NCBI GenBank assembly: GCA_005882765.1
Contig: VBDV01000116.1
Span: forward strand, 1-47,855
Reading direction: 5' to 3'
DNA: 47,855 bases
Source: Chloroflexota bacterium
Lineage (GTDB): Bacteria > Chloroflexota > Limnocylindria > P2-11E
This document shows, one piece after another, positions 1-7,101 of the stretch. Both the position numbers and the translations under genes were made by a program. The notes below the pieces were generated by a model. The model ran no database searches. It was not told the DNA's origin and was given only the letters and a program-made list of their open reading frames with translations. Position 1 is the first letter of the stretch; each line of letters starts with the position of its first letter.

Positions 1-257
1 AGTCCGTCACGCGTGAGCGAATCGACGAGCTCCGTAAGCGCCGGCGCGGTCATCGCGCAGCGCTGCGCGAGGTCACCGCTTCGCATCGCGCGCTCGCGAA
101 GCTGCCACATCACGCCGGCGCGGTTCGCCGAGACGTGGCTGTGCTCGCGGTTCGCGGCGGTGGCCATCTTGATGACGCGCAGGGTGTTCAGGAGGAGCCC
201 TGCGAGCTCGAGGTCCTCGCTCTTTGCTGGGGCATTGCGTTCGACGACCGTGGTCAC
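1..257 (-). CDS. MarR-family transcriptional regulator (partial, C-terminus beyond the left edge)
   Basis: Seen: reading leftward from a GTG at 257, an open frame of 85 codons runs off the window. A GGAG Shine-Dalgarno lies 9 nt upstream. The peptide has a helical N-terminus (LAGLLLNTLRVIKMATAA) and then NRAGVMWQLRERAMRSGDLAQRC, followed by MTAPALTELVDSLTRDG. That matches the layout of MarR proteins, with dimerisation helix, then helix-turn-helix with the recognition helix near T/A-PALTELVD. Known: MarR proteins are dimeric winged-helix repressors, often of efflux or stress genes and often ligand-responsive. The wing and C-terminal dimer helix are outside the window, so ligand and target are unknown. 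An imperfect pair of GGTCAC/GTGACC half-sites flanks its start, but whether this is its operator cannot be judged. Confidence 0.72.
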   Translation of the reverse strand, partial: MTTVVERNAPAKSEDLELAGLLLNTLRVIKMATAANREHSHVSANRAGVMWQLRERAMRSGDLAQRCAMTAPALTELVDSLTRDG

Positions 258-360
258 TGGTTCGGACTCCAAATAGTTAGGTGACCGAAATGTAAGGGGT
301 CCGCACCAAGGGCGCAAGGGCCGGGAGTGTCTCGTCGGTCACAGAAAGGGCGAACGCGGT

Positions 361-657
361 CTAGCCGGCTCCAGACTCCACGAACGGTTGCTCTATGTCG
401 GCGGCGAAAAACTTGCGCCCGCCGCATGTCGGGCACTTCTCGGGTTGACGCTCGCCGTGCGAGATCGTCCCGCAGGATTCGCACCTGAAATGGTTTTGAC
501 CACCCTTCGCGCGAACGACAGCGGGCGCTTCGGCGAGAAGCTGTCGGATCTGGCCCAGTTCGCTCGCGACTTGCAGGGGCTCGATCCCCGCCCCGGTCTG
601 ATCCGCCTCGACGAGGCGGTTCATGAGCGCGTCGAGCCGCATGAGCGCTTCTTTCAC
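361..657 (-). CDS. Small zinc-ribbon protein
   Basis: A 98-residue protein with a GTG start. The N-terminal 45 residues are a predicted helix (MKEALMRLDALMNRLVEAD). The C-terminal part holds a zinc ribbon with C59-x2-C62 (CESCG) and C75-x2-C78 (CPTCGG), the four-cysteine pattern of rubredoxin-like or transcription-factor-type ribbons. I do not recognise a named family. The helix plus ribbon suggests a small regulatory or adaptor protein that binds a partner or nucleic acid, but that is inference. It lies between the divergent-looking MarR gene and doxX, all on the minus strand, with about 50 nt to the doxX stop. Confidence 0.6.
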   Translation of the reverse strand: MKEALMRLDALMNRLVEADQTGAGIEPLQVASELGQIRQLLAEAPAVVRAKGGQNHFRCESCGTISHGERQPEKCPTCGGRKFFAADIEQPFVESGAG

Positions 658-706
658 GGTCGCTGGTGAGAATAGGCGGGTCCGGCCCCGCTTTCACGAC
701 CGCGAA

Positions 707-1240
707 TTAGACCGCCCGGTTCACCTTTGTGCGTTCCGCGGCGGCTGCTCTCGAGCCGACCAGATAAGCGACCACACCCACGACCAGCAGGAGCGCATAG
801 ACCCCGGAACCGCTGATCGGAAGACCGAGCGCCCGATCGAGCGAGTAAACGCCCGGATCGGCGACGCCATTGATCGCGGCGATCGCACCGAGGGTGAACG
901 GGAATTCGATCCCGCCCTTGCTGTTCCAGAAGCCCTTGCCCCAGTGCGCGCGCGCTATGGCCACGCCCATCTGAATCGTGAGGGCCGCCGCAACGATCGG
1001 CACGAGGAGACCGAGCGCGAACGCAACGCCCCCGGCGAGCTCGGCGAAGGCCGAGACCCAGGCCCAGAAGACCGGGGGTCGCATGCCCATCCGCGTGACG
1101 CCCTGGGTCCATCCCGCGAGGCCGGGCCCGCCCCACACGCCGAGGACCTTCTGCGCTCCGTGTGCCGCGATGACGAGACCGACGACCGCACGAACAAGTG
1201 CGATTGCGAGATCGGTCGAGATAACAGGTGTGACGACCAT
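707..1240 (-). CDS. DoxX family membrane protein
   Basis: A 177-residue protein with four hydrophobic segments: near residues 9-27 (LAIALVRAVVGLVIAAHGA), 58-76, 79-96 and 147-161. The early pattern RAVVGLVIAAHGAQKVLGVWGG-G is the DoxX signature (a conserved GxxK/R motif after the first helix). The pattern AELAGGVAFALGLLVPIVA is typical of the second. Known: DoxX proteins are small inner-membrane proteins linked to thiosulfate:quinone oxidoreductase, oxidative-stress complexes or unknown redox roles; partner genes are normally needed to say which. No such partner is adjacent here. The gene is divergent from the VOC gene across a 93-bp spacer, so they may share regulation. Confidence 0.8.
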   Translation of the reverse strand: MVVTPVISTDLAIALVRAVVGLVIAAHGAQKVLGVWGGPGLAGWTQGVTRMGMRPPVFWAWVSAFAELAGGVAFALGLLVPIVAAALTIQMGVAIARAHWGKGFWNSKGGIEFPFTLGAIAAINGVADPGVYSLDRALGLPISGSGVYALLLVVGVVAYLVGSRAAAAERTKVNRAV

Positions 1241-1321
1241 GGAGATCCCTCCTTTTCGTCAATGCCGCAGAACACGTTCCACGCCTCGACTATTCCGACC
1301 CATTCGTTTCGTCGCCGCTCG

Positions 1322-1327
1322 TATCGT
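1322..1327 (+). promoter_or_regulatory. Candidate -10 box (TATCGT) for a leaderless VOC mRNA
   Basis: TATCGT matches TANNNT and ends 6 nt before the GTG start of the VOC gene, which would place the transcription start on the start codon. No convincing -35 is visible. This is inferred from spacing, and the same arrangement recurs at five or so other genes in the window. Confidence 0.35.
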
Positions 1328-1333
1328 GCGGGA

Positions 1334-1708
1334 GTGCGCCTGGACCACGTCGTCATCGCGGTCAGCGACTTCGAGCGTTCGAGCGCCTTCTATCGAGACG
1401 TGCTCGGCGCTGATGTCGTCGAGATCGACGGGCGAGTCGCCTACCGAATCGGTGATCAGCAGCTCAACGTGCACGGTCCAGGCGTGCGGCCAGCAATGGT
1501 CGCGCGGATTCCGGTGGCCCCCGGTAACAGCGACCTCTGTTTCGAGTGGGACGGCTCGATCGCGGGGGCAGTCGCGCACCTCGAAGCCCACGGCGTTCGC
1601 ATTGAAGCCGGGCCCATGACGCGCGGCGGAGCGAAGGGGAGCGGCGCGAGCGTGTACTTCCGGGATCCAGATGGCACGCTCCTCGAGCTCATCTCCTACG
1701 CGGGCTAA
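1334..1708 (+). CDS. VOC (glyoxalase/bleomycin-resistance fold) protein
   Basis: A 124-residue single-domain vicinal-oxygen-chelate protein. Seen: the opening RLDHVVIAVSDFERSSAFYRD and the ending FRDPDGTLLELISY are the two hallmark motifs of the fold; H4 and the terminal E (in LLELI) are the usual metal-ligand positions. The GTG at 1334 was chosen because the first beta strand begins at once (MRLDHVVIAV); an in-frame ATG at 1262 would add 24 low-complexity residues. There is no Shine-Dalgarno spaced for this start, but a TATCGT -10-like hexamer ends 6 nt upstream, which fits a leaderless mRNA. The substrate is unknown; the family includes lyases, dioxygenases and resistance proteins. The stop overlaps the stop of the convergent gene by 4 nt (CTAA). 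Confidence 0.85.
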   Translation: MRLDHVVIAVSDFERSSAFYRDVLGADVVEIDGRVAYRIGDQQLNVHGPGVRPAMVARIPVAPGNSDLCFEWDGSIAGAVAHLEAHGVRIEAGPMTRGGAKGSGASVYFRDPDGTLLELISYAG

Positions 1709-2413
1709 CCGGAAGCCGCCGCGCCGATCCGTCTCGGCGAACTCAGGTAATGCGCGTAGGAAGGTCGGGACGTCCCTTGGCGCAAGACTCGGTGCGCGAC
1801 AGAGCACCTGATCCCGCTGGATTTCCCACGTGAGAGGAAGGCGCGGTGCCTCGTCCACGAGCCACGTCATGAGCGCAAGGTCGAGAAGCGCCGCGGCAAA
1901 TCCACGGTCCGGCGAGATCACGCGGTAGCGCGCGTTGAAATCGCCCCACTCGAGGCGCACGGGCTCGCCACCCGCACGATCCGGCGGTGGCGCCGATGCG
2001 GGTTCGATGACGACGTGCGGGCGCGCACCGACTACGGTCGCGATTGCACAGCTGAATCGAATGGGTTCGGAACGGATGTCGTTGCCAGGCTCTCCGTCGG
2101 AGTCGACCCGCTGCCGGTAAAGAAAGTCGAAGGCGATCAGATCGACTCCTCCGATCGTCCCGCCGATGAAGTTCTCGCAGATCTGCTCCACGCCTCGCGA
2201 GAAGAGCTCGAATGGATAGTGGAAGGCTGTCGACCCGGGGTAGGCCGGATCCGTTCTCGCGAAGGTGAGGCTGAGCTCGTGGGCGATCCCTTCGATCTCG
2301 TCCGCGCGAGACAGCTCGCGGCGGAAACGATCGAGGTAGAACGGCGCGGCGATCAGAGCGACGAACGCCGCGAGACCGCCGAGCGCCAGCATTACCAGCG
2401 GCACGACACGCAT
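1705..2413 (-). CDS. Membrane-anchored hypothetical protein (DUF3137-like layout) with apparent +1 frameshift near the 3' end
   Basis: The protein starts at ATG 2413 with an N-terminal membrane helix (VVPLVMLALGGLAAFVALIA). A cytoplasmic domain follows, with patterns ENFIGGTIGGVDLIAFDF and GDFNARYRVISPDRGFAAALLDLALMTWL, resembling DUF3137-type membrane-associated proteins of unknown function. As written, the frame does not stop at its natural end: it runs antisense through the whole VOC gene to 1259. Shifting frame by one base around 1729-1730 (one extra G on the minus strand in ACGGATC) gives the short ending IGAAASG and a TAG at 1707-1705. That makes a 4-nt convergent overlap with the VOC stop, like two other convergent pairs in this window. 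I therefore give 1705 as the end. Whether the extra base is real or a sequencing error cannot be told here. Confidence 0.6.
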
Positions 2414-2463
2414 TCTGTGGCCCGCTTCGCTGGCGCAGGCCCCGCAGGGCGCTTCGCGCCGTC

Positions 2464-2493
2464 CTGTATGTGCGTCTGCGGACGCACATACAG
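2464..2493. repeat. Perfect 13-bp inverted repeat (hairpin) downstream of the tmRNA gene
   Basis: CTGTATGTGCGTC at 2464-2476 and GACGCACATACAG at 2481-2493 are exact inverse complements around a TGCG loop. It lies 60 nt past the tmRNA 3' end and 51 nt before the start of the next minus-strand gene. A second small hairpin (GGCGC-GAA-GCGCC) follows closely in the minus direction. No U-tract follows, so it is either a non-canonical terminator or processing site for the tmRNA transcript, or a protein-binding palindrome controlling the gene at 2413. Confidence 0.6.
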
Positions 2494-2552
2494 AACTTCG
2501 TCGGTCGCGCCGTGTGCGCCTGCGGGCGCCCACGCGCTCCCTCCTCGTCCTG

Positions 2553-2904
2553 TGGAGATGGGGGAGGGTCGAACTCCCCGTCCAAGGCCTGCGCGCGGAT
2601 CGCGTCTACGAGCGTAGTCGGCGGTTTTGATCTCGCGGAACGAGGCGCGCACCGACACGCTCCCCGTTCTCGCCAGGTCGGTTCACTTGAGCCCGCCTAC
2701 CGACCGATCGGTGGGCCGCAGCTCCGCTTATATCGCCCTTCCCGGCCCGCGGAGCGGAGACCGGGAGGACGTCTCACTGACTAGGCAGCGAGAGCGTAAG
2801 AAGTGTTGGCAGTTGTCTGCCTGCCGTTCGGATTAACGAGGAGGAACGGCGTTCCTCGGCTCGCGGCGGTCCGTCTGCCTGCCCTGTCGAAACCACGCAT
2901 CCCC
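2553..2904 (-). ncRNA. ssrA: Transfer-messenger RNA (tmRNA)
   Basis: Read on the minus strand, the 5' end is GGGGATGCGTGGTTTCGACAG, the classic tmRNA opening. The 3' end is GGGGAGTTCGACC then CTCCCC and CATCTCC-A. The 7-bp acceptor stem GGGGATG/CATCTCC pairs with one G-U, and the T-loop is TTCGACC. CCA is not encoded and would be added. The tag reading frame is GCC AAC ACT TCT TAC GCT CTC GCT GCC TAG at 2810-2781, giving ANTSYALAA. The terminal ALAA is the ClpXP-type degradation signal; with the tRNA-borne alanine the tag would be 10 residues. Known role: with SmpB it frees stalled ribosomes and tags the unfinished protein. Mature length is about 352 nt. Confidence 0.95.
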
Positions 2905-2942
2905 GTGTCACCGTGCGGGACGCCCGCGATTCGTTTGGGCAA

Positions 2943-2952
2943 GACAATTGTA
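2943..2952. promoter_or_regulatory. Overlapping divergent -10-like boxes between tmRNA and the SGNH lipoprotein gene
   Basis: On the minus strand TACAAT (2952-2947) lies 43 nt upstream of the mature tmRNA 5' end, leaving a leader that RNase P would remove. On the plus strand GACAAT (2943-2948) ends 7 nt before the ATG at 2956, a leaderless-type spacing. The -35 elements are not convincing. Inferred from position only. Confidence 0.35.
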
Positions 2953-2955
2953 CCG

Positions 2956-3717
2956 ATGTGGAGAAGTGATTTGGCCGTCCTCACCGTGATCTGCGCCGCA
3001 CTCGCGACAGCGTGCGCGGCCCCACCTGCCGCGAGGTCGTCGACCACGCCCGAGCGGACGACGACGCCCACGAATCCCGCGACCACAGCACCAGCGACCG
3101 CGAGCACGCGCGTCGGCATCCGCTACGTCGCCATCGGCGCGTCCGACGCGGTGGGCGTGGGCGCCAGCGATCCGACGAATGGATCGTGGCCCGCCCTCGT
3201 CGCCTCGCGGCTTCCGGCGGGTTCCCCGCCCTATACGAATCTCGGAGTCTCGGGGTCCCTCGCGCTGCAGGCCGTGACGCAGCAGTTGCCGGGAGCGATC
3301 GCGCAGATGCCGGACGTAGTCTCGGTCTGGCTCGCGGTCAACGACCTGAACGCGACGATCGAGCCGGCCTCGTTCGCGGACGCACTCGGTCAGATCCTCG
3401 ACGGCCTCGTGGCGAAGACGAGCGCGACCATCTTCGTCGGCGACGTCCCCGATCTTCGTGCGGTGCCGGTCTACGCGGGCGCGGACAAGGCGCGCCTCCT
3501 CGCCGGCATACAGGGCTACAACAACGCGATCGCGGCGATCGCCGCCCGAAATCCGGCGCGGGTGAAGGTCGTCGATCTCTTCACAGGCAGCGCGGCTCTC
3601 GTCTCGACTGCAACGGTCTCGCAGGATGGATTCCATCCTTCGGATGAGGGCTATCAGCTGATCGCAGACCGCTTCGCGAGCGCCATGCGCGCCAACGGAG
3701 TTCCCCTCCGGGCTTAG
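2956..3717 (+). CDS. SGNH/GDSL-family hydrolase, lipoprotein
   Basis: A 253-residue protein. The N-terminus MWRSDLAVLTVICAALATAC is a lipoprotein signal with lipobox LATAC, followed by a Pro/Thr/Ala-rich linker to about residue 53. The catalytic domain shows block I IGASDAVG (nucleophile Ser of the GxSD variant), LGVSGS (oxyanion Gly block), VNDLN (block III Asn) and DGFHPSDEGY (block V Asp-x-x-His). The catalytic set is thus complete. It is likely an exported, membrane-tethered esterase, acyl-hydrolase or deacylase; the substrate cannot be told. Divergent from tmRNA; convergent with the MFS gene with a 4-nt stop overlap (TTAG). Confidence 0.85.
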   Translation: MWRSDLAVLTVICAALATACAAPPAARSSTTPERTTTPTNPATTAPATASTRVGIRYVAIGASDAVGVGASDPTNGSWPALVASRLPAGSPPYTNLGVSGSLALQAVTQQLPGAIAQMPDVVSVWLAVNDLNATIEPASFADALGQILDGLVAKTSATIFVGDVPDLRAVPVYAGADKARLLAGIQGYNNAIAAIAARNPARVKVVDLFTGSAALVSTATVSQDGFHPSDEGYQLIADRFASAMRANGVPLRA

Positions 3718-4937
3718 TCGGCCGGGCTCTCGATCGCCACGCGCGGGCTTGGCATCGCCGCCGGCGCGAGCAGGCGGACGGCGCCGGCCATGATCGCGCA
3801 CCCCGCCGTCATGAAGATGACACCGATGAGCAGGACCACACGTGGATCGGCCACGGCGAGAAGCCCTGCGGCAACGAACGGAGCCGCCGTGCCACGAAGG
3901 CCCATGAGGAGCGACTGCGCGGTGGCGTACTCGCCGATCTTGTCCCGCGGGGCGATCTGCACGATGTTCGTGAAGAACGTGATCTCGCCGCCGGCGCTGA
4001 CGATCCCGCCGACGATCGCGACGGGAATGAGGAGCCACACGTCGGCTGCGGCGATGTAGCCGATCGGGACGAGCAGCGTGACGACGGTGTTGAGAAGGGT
4101 GAGGCGGATCGATGATCCGCGATCGATCATCCGGCCCCACACGAGGTACGCCACGATCATGGTGGCCGAGGAGACCGCGCTCATCGCGCCGATGAACGAG
4201 TTTGACGCGTTGAAGTGATCGACGAGCAGGATCGGGTAGACCGCGACGTTGATCAGGTTGCCGATGCCGAACACCGTGAAGGACAGGAGCAAGCGGCGGT
4301 ATTTGTGGTCCGCCCACACGTCGCGCGCGATGGTCACAAGGGATCTGCGCTGCGCGACTTTCGCCAAGCCGTCGTAGCGGACGAGGAAGAACGCGGCGGC
4401 TCCGGGGAGACCGATGAGTGCGGCCGCGGCGAAGACCCACGCGGCGGGAATGACGTCGATGAACGTGCCAGCCACAGCAGCGGCAGCGATGCCCGCGATC
4501 GCGCCACCGATACGGACGTTGGCCATCGCCGAGGCGCGCTCGCGGTCGGGGTAGATGCCCTGCATGAGCGCGGTGTACGCGCTGATGTTCGCCACGCTGA
4601 TGATGAAGGTGATGACGGTCGTCATGGCGAGCATCAGCGGCGTCGCCGCGACGAGGACCCCCGCGAGGAACGTCGCGCGTGCGAGCGTCACGGTGCCGGC
4701 GACCACCCTTACTTGCGGAAAGCCCATGAGGAGGTAGGCCGAGATGGGAGAAAGCAAGTGCCCGACGAACGGCGCCGCGATCACGATCGCGACGTCGATG
4801 GTGGATCCGCCCAGCCGACGCACGACGATCGGCATGAACGTGATGAGCACGGATATGTAGACGCCCCCGCAGATCGCGCTGAACGTGTCGATCCGGAAGT
4901 TACGGCGAACGCGTGCGGGCGCCCAGTTGACATCCAT
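3714..4937 (-). CDS. MFS transporter
   Basis: A 407-residue integral membrane protein with about 12 hydrophobic segments and a central charged loop (VRYDGLAKVAQRRSLVTIARDVWADHKYRRL). Between helices 2 and 3 there is only a loose relative of the MFS G-x3-D-R-x-G-R-R loop (MGFPQVRVVAGTVTLARA), but a second-half equivalent, WGRMIDRGSSIR, is clear. Length and topology fit the major facilitator superfamily. The substrate is unknown; no adjacent pathway gene helps. It starts at ATG 4937 and its end overlaps the SGNH stop. It reads away from jag across a 60-bp spacer holding two hairpins. Confidence 0.82.
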   Translation of the reverse strand: MDVNWAPARVRRNFRIDTFSAICGGVYISVLITFMPIVVRRLGGSTIDVAIVIAAPFVGHLLSPISAYLLMGFPQVRVVAGTVTLARATFLAGVLVAATPLMLAMTTVITFIISVANISAYTALMQGIYPDRERASAMANVRIGGAIAGIAAAAVAGTFIDVIPAAWVFAAAALIGLPGAAAFFLVRYDGLAKVAQRRSLVTIARDVWADHKYRRLLLSFTVFGIGNLINVAVYPILLVDHFNASNSFIGAMSAVSSATMIVAYLVWGRMIDRGSSIRLTLLNTVVTLLVPIGYIAAADVWLLIPVAIVGGIVSAGGEITFFTNIVQIAPRDKIGEYATAQSLLMGLRGTAAPFVAAGLLAVADPRVVLLIGVIFMTAGCAIMAGAVRLLAPAAMPSPRVAIESPAD

Positions 4938-4954
4938 ACGAGGACTCGAACGCT

Positions 4955-4972
4955 AGCGCCCGAAGCGGCGCT
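4955..4972 (-). terminator. Hairpin between jag and the MFS gene
   Basis: AGCGCC (4955-4960) and GGCGCT (4967-4972) pair around a 6-nt loop. With the hairpin at 4981-4994 it fills the spacer after jag. No U-tract, so termination is only a suggestion. Confidence 0.3.
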
Positions 4973-4980
4973 TCTGGAAG

Positions 4981-4994
4981 GCCCCCGAGGGGGC
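4981..4994 (-). terminator. GC hairpin just after the jag stop
   Basis: On the minus strand GCCCC-CTCG-GGGGC forms a tight stem with a UNCG-like loop 3 nt after the jag stop codon, followed by a short pyrimidine stretch (CTTCC). It is the most likely end of the rpmH-jag transcript, though it lacks a proper U-run. Confidence 0.4.
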
Positions 4995-4997
4995 TAT

Positions 4998-5918
4998 TTA
5001 GGGTCGATCTCGCGGACCGAAGTTCGACCCCGGCCGGTATCCACCCGGTCTCGGACCGAAGCCGCGCCGCGGACCGTAGCGGTTCGGCCCGCCGCCCCCG
5101 CGGAGTCCGCCCGGAGGTCCCGGACGGAACTGCGCCGGGCCGCGCGCGCCCGGGGCGGTCGAGCTGATGACGACGCGACGGTTCGGATCGACGCCAACTG
5201 ACTCCGTCTTCACTCCGGGCGTGTCCTGCACCGCGAGGTGCACGATCCGCCGCTCGTAGGCGAGCATCGGCTCGAGCGTCACGGCCTGCCCGCTGGTGCG
5301 GACACGCGCCGCGACGCGCCGGGCGATCTCGCGAAGCTGCTCCTCCCTGCGTCGGCGATAGCCCTCGATATCGAGTGGCACGTGCACCGTCCGGCCGACC
5401 CGCCGCGAGGTGATCGCGGAGGTGATCTGCTGCAGAGCCACCAGGTTTTCGCCGCCGCGGCCGATCAGCGCTCCGAGATCTGGACCTAGAACTTCGATGC
5501 CCTCGTGACGGGGGCCATCGTCGAGCGCGACCTCCGCCTCGATGCCCATGAGCGCGAGCAGGTCGCGGAGAACTTCGGCCCCAGCTGCGAGATCCTCGGC
5601 CAGGGCCGGAGCGGACTCCTCGCGCTCGGCATCTTCACGCTCTTCGCGGCGCTCCTCGCGTTCGCGGATCGCGTCGGGGCGCCGCGGGACCTCCGCCTCG
5701 TCGATCACCGGCTCGGGCTCGGGCGGCGCCTCCTCCTCGACGAAGGTAATGAGCACCCGTGCGTCCTCGCCGCCAATGCCGAGCACGTTCGCCGGCTTGC
5801 CCTTCTCGAGCACCTCGTACTCGACGTCGGTGCGCTTCTTGCCGAGCGAACGCAGTCCCCGCTCTATCGCCTCTTCTACCGAACGGCCCGTGAATTCCTC
5901 CCCACGCAGCGGACTCAT
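4998..5918 (-). CDS. jag: Jag/KhpB RNA-binding protein with Arg/Gly-rich tail
   Basis: A 306-residue protein. Residues 1-70 form the Jag N-domain (EFTGRSVEEAIERGLRSLG...GKPANVLGIGG). An acidic Glu/Arg linker covers 70-110. A KH domain follows with the loop GRGGENL, then an R3H domain (ERRIVHLAV carries the R-x3-H core). The C-terminal 45 residues are unusual: Gly/Pro/Arg-rich (RGPAQFRPGPPGGLRGGGG, repeated GPR/RPG), an RGG-like disordered RNA-binding tail. Known: KhpB partners KhpA and binds many RNAs, affecting cell division and envelope functions; it commonly follows yidC. Its ATG overlaps the yidC stop (ATGA), so the two are translationally coupled. Confidence 0.93.
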   Translation of the reverse strand: MSPLRGEEFTGRSVEEAIERGLRSLGKKRTDVEYEVLEKGKPANVLGIGGEDARVLITFVEEEAPPEPEPVIDEAEVPRRPDAIREREERREEREDAEREESAPALAEDLAAGAEVLRDLLALMGIEAEVALDDGPRHEGIEVLGPDLGALIGRGGENLVALQQITSAITSRRVGRTVHVPLDIEGYRRRREEQLREIARRVAARVRTSGQAVTLEPMLAYERRIVHLAVQDTPGVKTESVGVDPNRRVVISSTAPGARGPAQFRPGPPGGLRGGGGPNRYGPRRGFGPRPGGYRPGSNFGPRDRP

Positions 5919-6877
5919 CGCTTCCTCCTCCTCCCGCGGCGGCGGCCTCCGCCGCCGTTAGCGTTTCGCCCCGAAGCCGCCATGGCCTCGGGCTCCTCCA
6001 TGTCGTGCTCGGCTTCGGCGATCGCCGCCTGCTCGCGCGCCCGCATTGTCTTATCGGCAGGTGTCGGGATGTTGGCGAGCGGCGGGATCCAGCGCGGGAG
6101 CTGACCCCAGCCCATGACGAAGTACTGCTGGATGATCTGGAAGATCGTCGTGGTGATGTAGTAGATGAACACGCCCGACGCCAACGTCCGGAAGAAGACG
6201 ATGGTGATCAGGGGCAGGTAGTAGGTCATCGATTGCATCGTGCGCTGGGTCGGGTCGTCGGTCTGCGGAGGATTGCGCGGTAGCGCCTGGACCGAAGCGA
6301 CGAGCTGCAACAGGGAGGAGATGATCGGCAGCGGGCCGATAAAGCCGAAGAAGAGAAGGTCGGGCTGCGCGAGACTCGAGACCCATGGCAGCCAGTGCGC
6401 GGTGAGATCGATGGTCGCGTCGGGGGCTCGGTCGGCGACCGTGAATTGCAGGAAGGGCCAGAGCACGGCATCCCTGAGCTGCTCGATCGTGAGCGCGTGC
6501 GCCCCGGACAGGCCACCGACCTGCTGGAACGCCGCGTACATGGCGAAGAGGACTGGGAAGAAGACGACCATCGGAAGGCATCCGCCGATCGGATTGATGC
6601 CCCGTTCCTGGTAGAGCTTCATCTGCTCCTGCTGCAGCTTCGCGCGATCGTTCCCGTGCTTCTTCTTGAGGTCGTTCAAGGCCGGAGCGAGCTCCTGCAT
6701 CGCGCGTGACGAGCGCACCTGCGCGCGGAAGACCGGGAAAAGCGCGAGGCGGATCGCGACCGTCACGATCACGACCGCGAGGCCGAAGTCGTGGATGAAG
6801 TAGTCGGCGAGGACGAGCAGGTTGACAAGGGGATAGACGAGAAACGCGTTCCATATTTCAGTGACGATCGGGGGCAT
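5915..6877 (-). CDS. yidC: Membrane protein insertase YidC/OxaI
   Basis: A 320-residue Oxa1/YidC insertase of the short (Gram-positive/Chloroflexota) type without a large periplasmic domain. Seen: a first membrane segment near residues 5-25; the cytoplasmic hairpin RSSRAMQELAPALNDLKKKH...ERGINPIGGCLPMVVFFPVLFAMYAAF; later helices; and the conserved IYYITTTIFQIIQQYFV. The C-terminus is strongly basic (GGGGRRRGRRRKR), fitting ribosome contact. There is no lipobox. It starts at ATG 6877 inside TAATG shared with the yidD stop and overlaps jag by 4 nt. Role: co- and post-translational insertion of membrane proteins. Confidence 0.96.
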   Translation of the reverse strand: MPPIVTEIWNAFLVYPLVNLLVLADYFIHDFGLAVVIVTVAIRLALFPVFRAQVRSSRAMQELAPALNDLKKKHGNDRAKLQQEQMKLYQERGINPIGGCLPMVVFFPVLFAMYAAFQQVGGLSGAHALTIEQLRDAVLWPFLQFTVADRAPDATIDLTAHWLPWVSSLAQPDLLFFGFIGPLPIISSLLQLVASVQALPRNPPQTDDPTQRTMQSMTYYLPLITIVFFRTLASGVFIYYITTTIFQIIQQYFVMGWGQLPRWIPPLANIPTPADKTMRAREQAAIAEAEHDMEEPEAMAASGRNANGGGGRRRGRRRKR

Positions 6878-7101
6878 TAGCCGGCCCGCCGCTCCGGCAC
6901 GGGATCGTAACCGCCACGGCTCCAGGGGTGGCACCCCAACAGGCGCTTCGTCGCGAGCCAGCCTCCGCGCGCGACGCCGTAGCGCTCGACAGCCTCCATC
7001 GCGTATTCCGAGCACGTGGGCGTGTATCGGCACGCCGGCGGCAGCATTGGGCTCACCGCGGCTTTGTAGAAGCGAAGGGCCGCCAGGACGACGGTCTTCA
7101 C
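6877..7101 (-). CDS. yidD: Membrane protein insertion efficiency factor YidD
   Basis: A 74-residue protein with the family pattern [52 protein letters not shown], including the conserved cysteines. It is a small amphipathic protein associated with the inner face of the membrane that assists YidC-dependent insertion. The GTG start at 7101 overlaps the rnpA stop (GTGA); the stop overlaps the yidC start by 1 nt. Confidence 0.95.
   Translation of the reverse strand: MKTVVLAALRFYKAAVSPMLPPACRYTPTCSEYAMEAVERYGVARGGWLATKRLLGCHPWSRGGYDPVPERRAG

Noticed and set aside
252-286. GGTCAC/GTGACC half-sites around the MarR start as an operator
   Set aside because: Six-base half-sites 23 bp apart are weak evidence and could be chance; not listed as a feature.
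623-1333. N-terminal extension of the VOC frame back to 623
   Set aside because: It runs antisense to doxX and is Arg/Asp-rich without a domain; the VOC fold begins at 1334.
1259-1704. Continuation of the minus-strand membrane protein frame through the VOC gene
   Set aside because: The stretch is codon-in-register antisense to a clear VOC domain, where GC-rich codon use leaves few antisense stops; a one-base frameshift explains it better.
2560-2580. T-loop sequence read as a tRNA gene
   Set aside because: The TTCGACC loop belongs to the tmRNA; no anticodon arm is present and the matching acceptor strand lies about 340 nt away.
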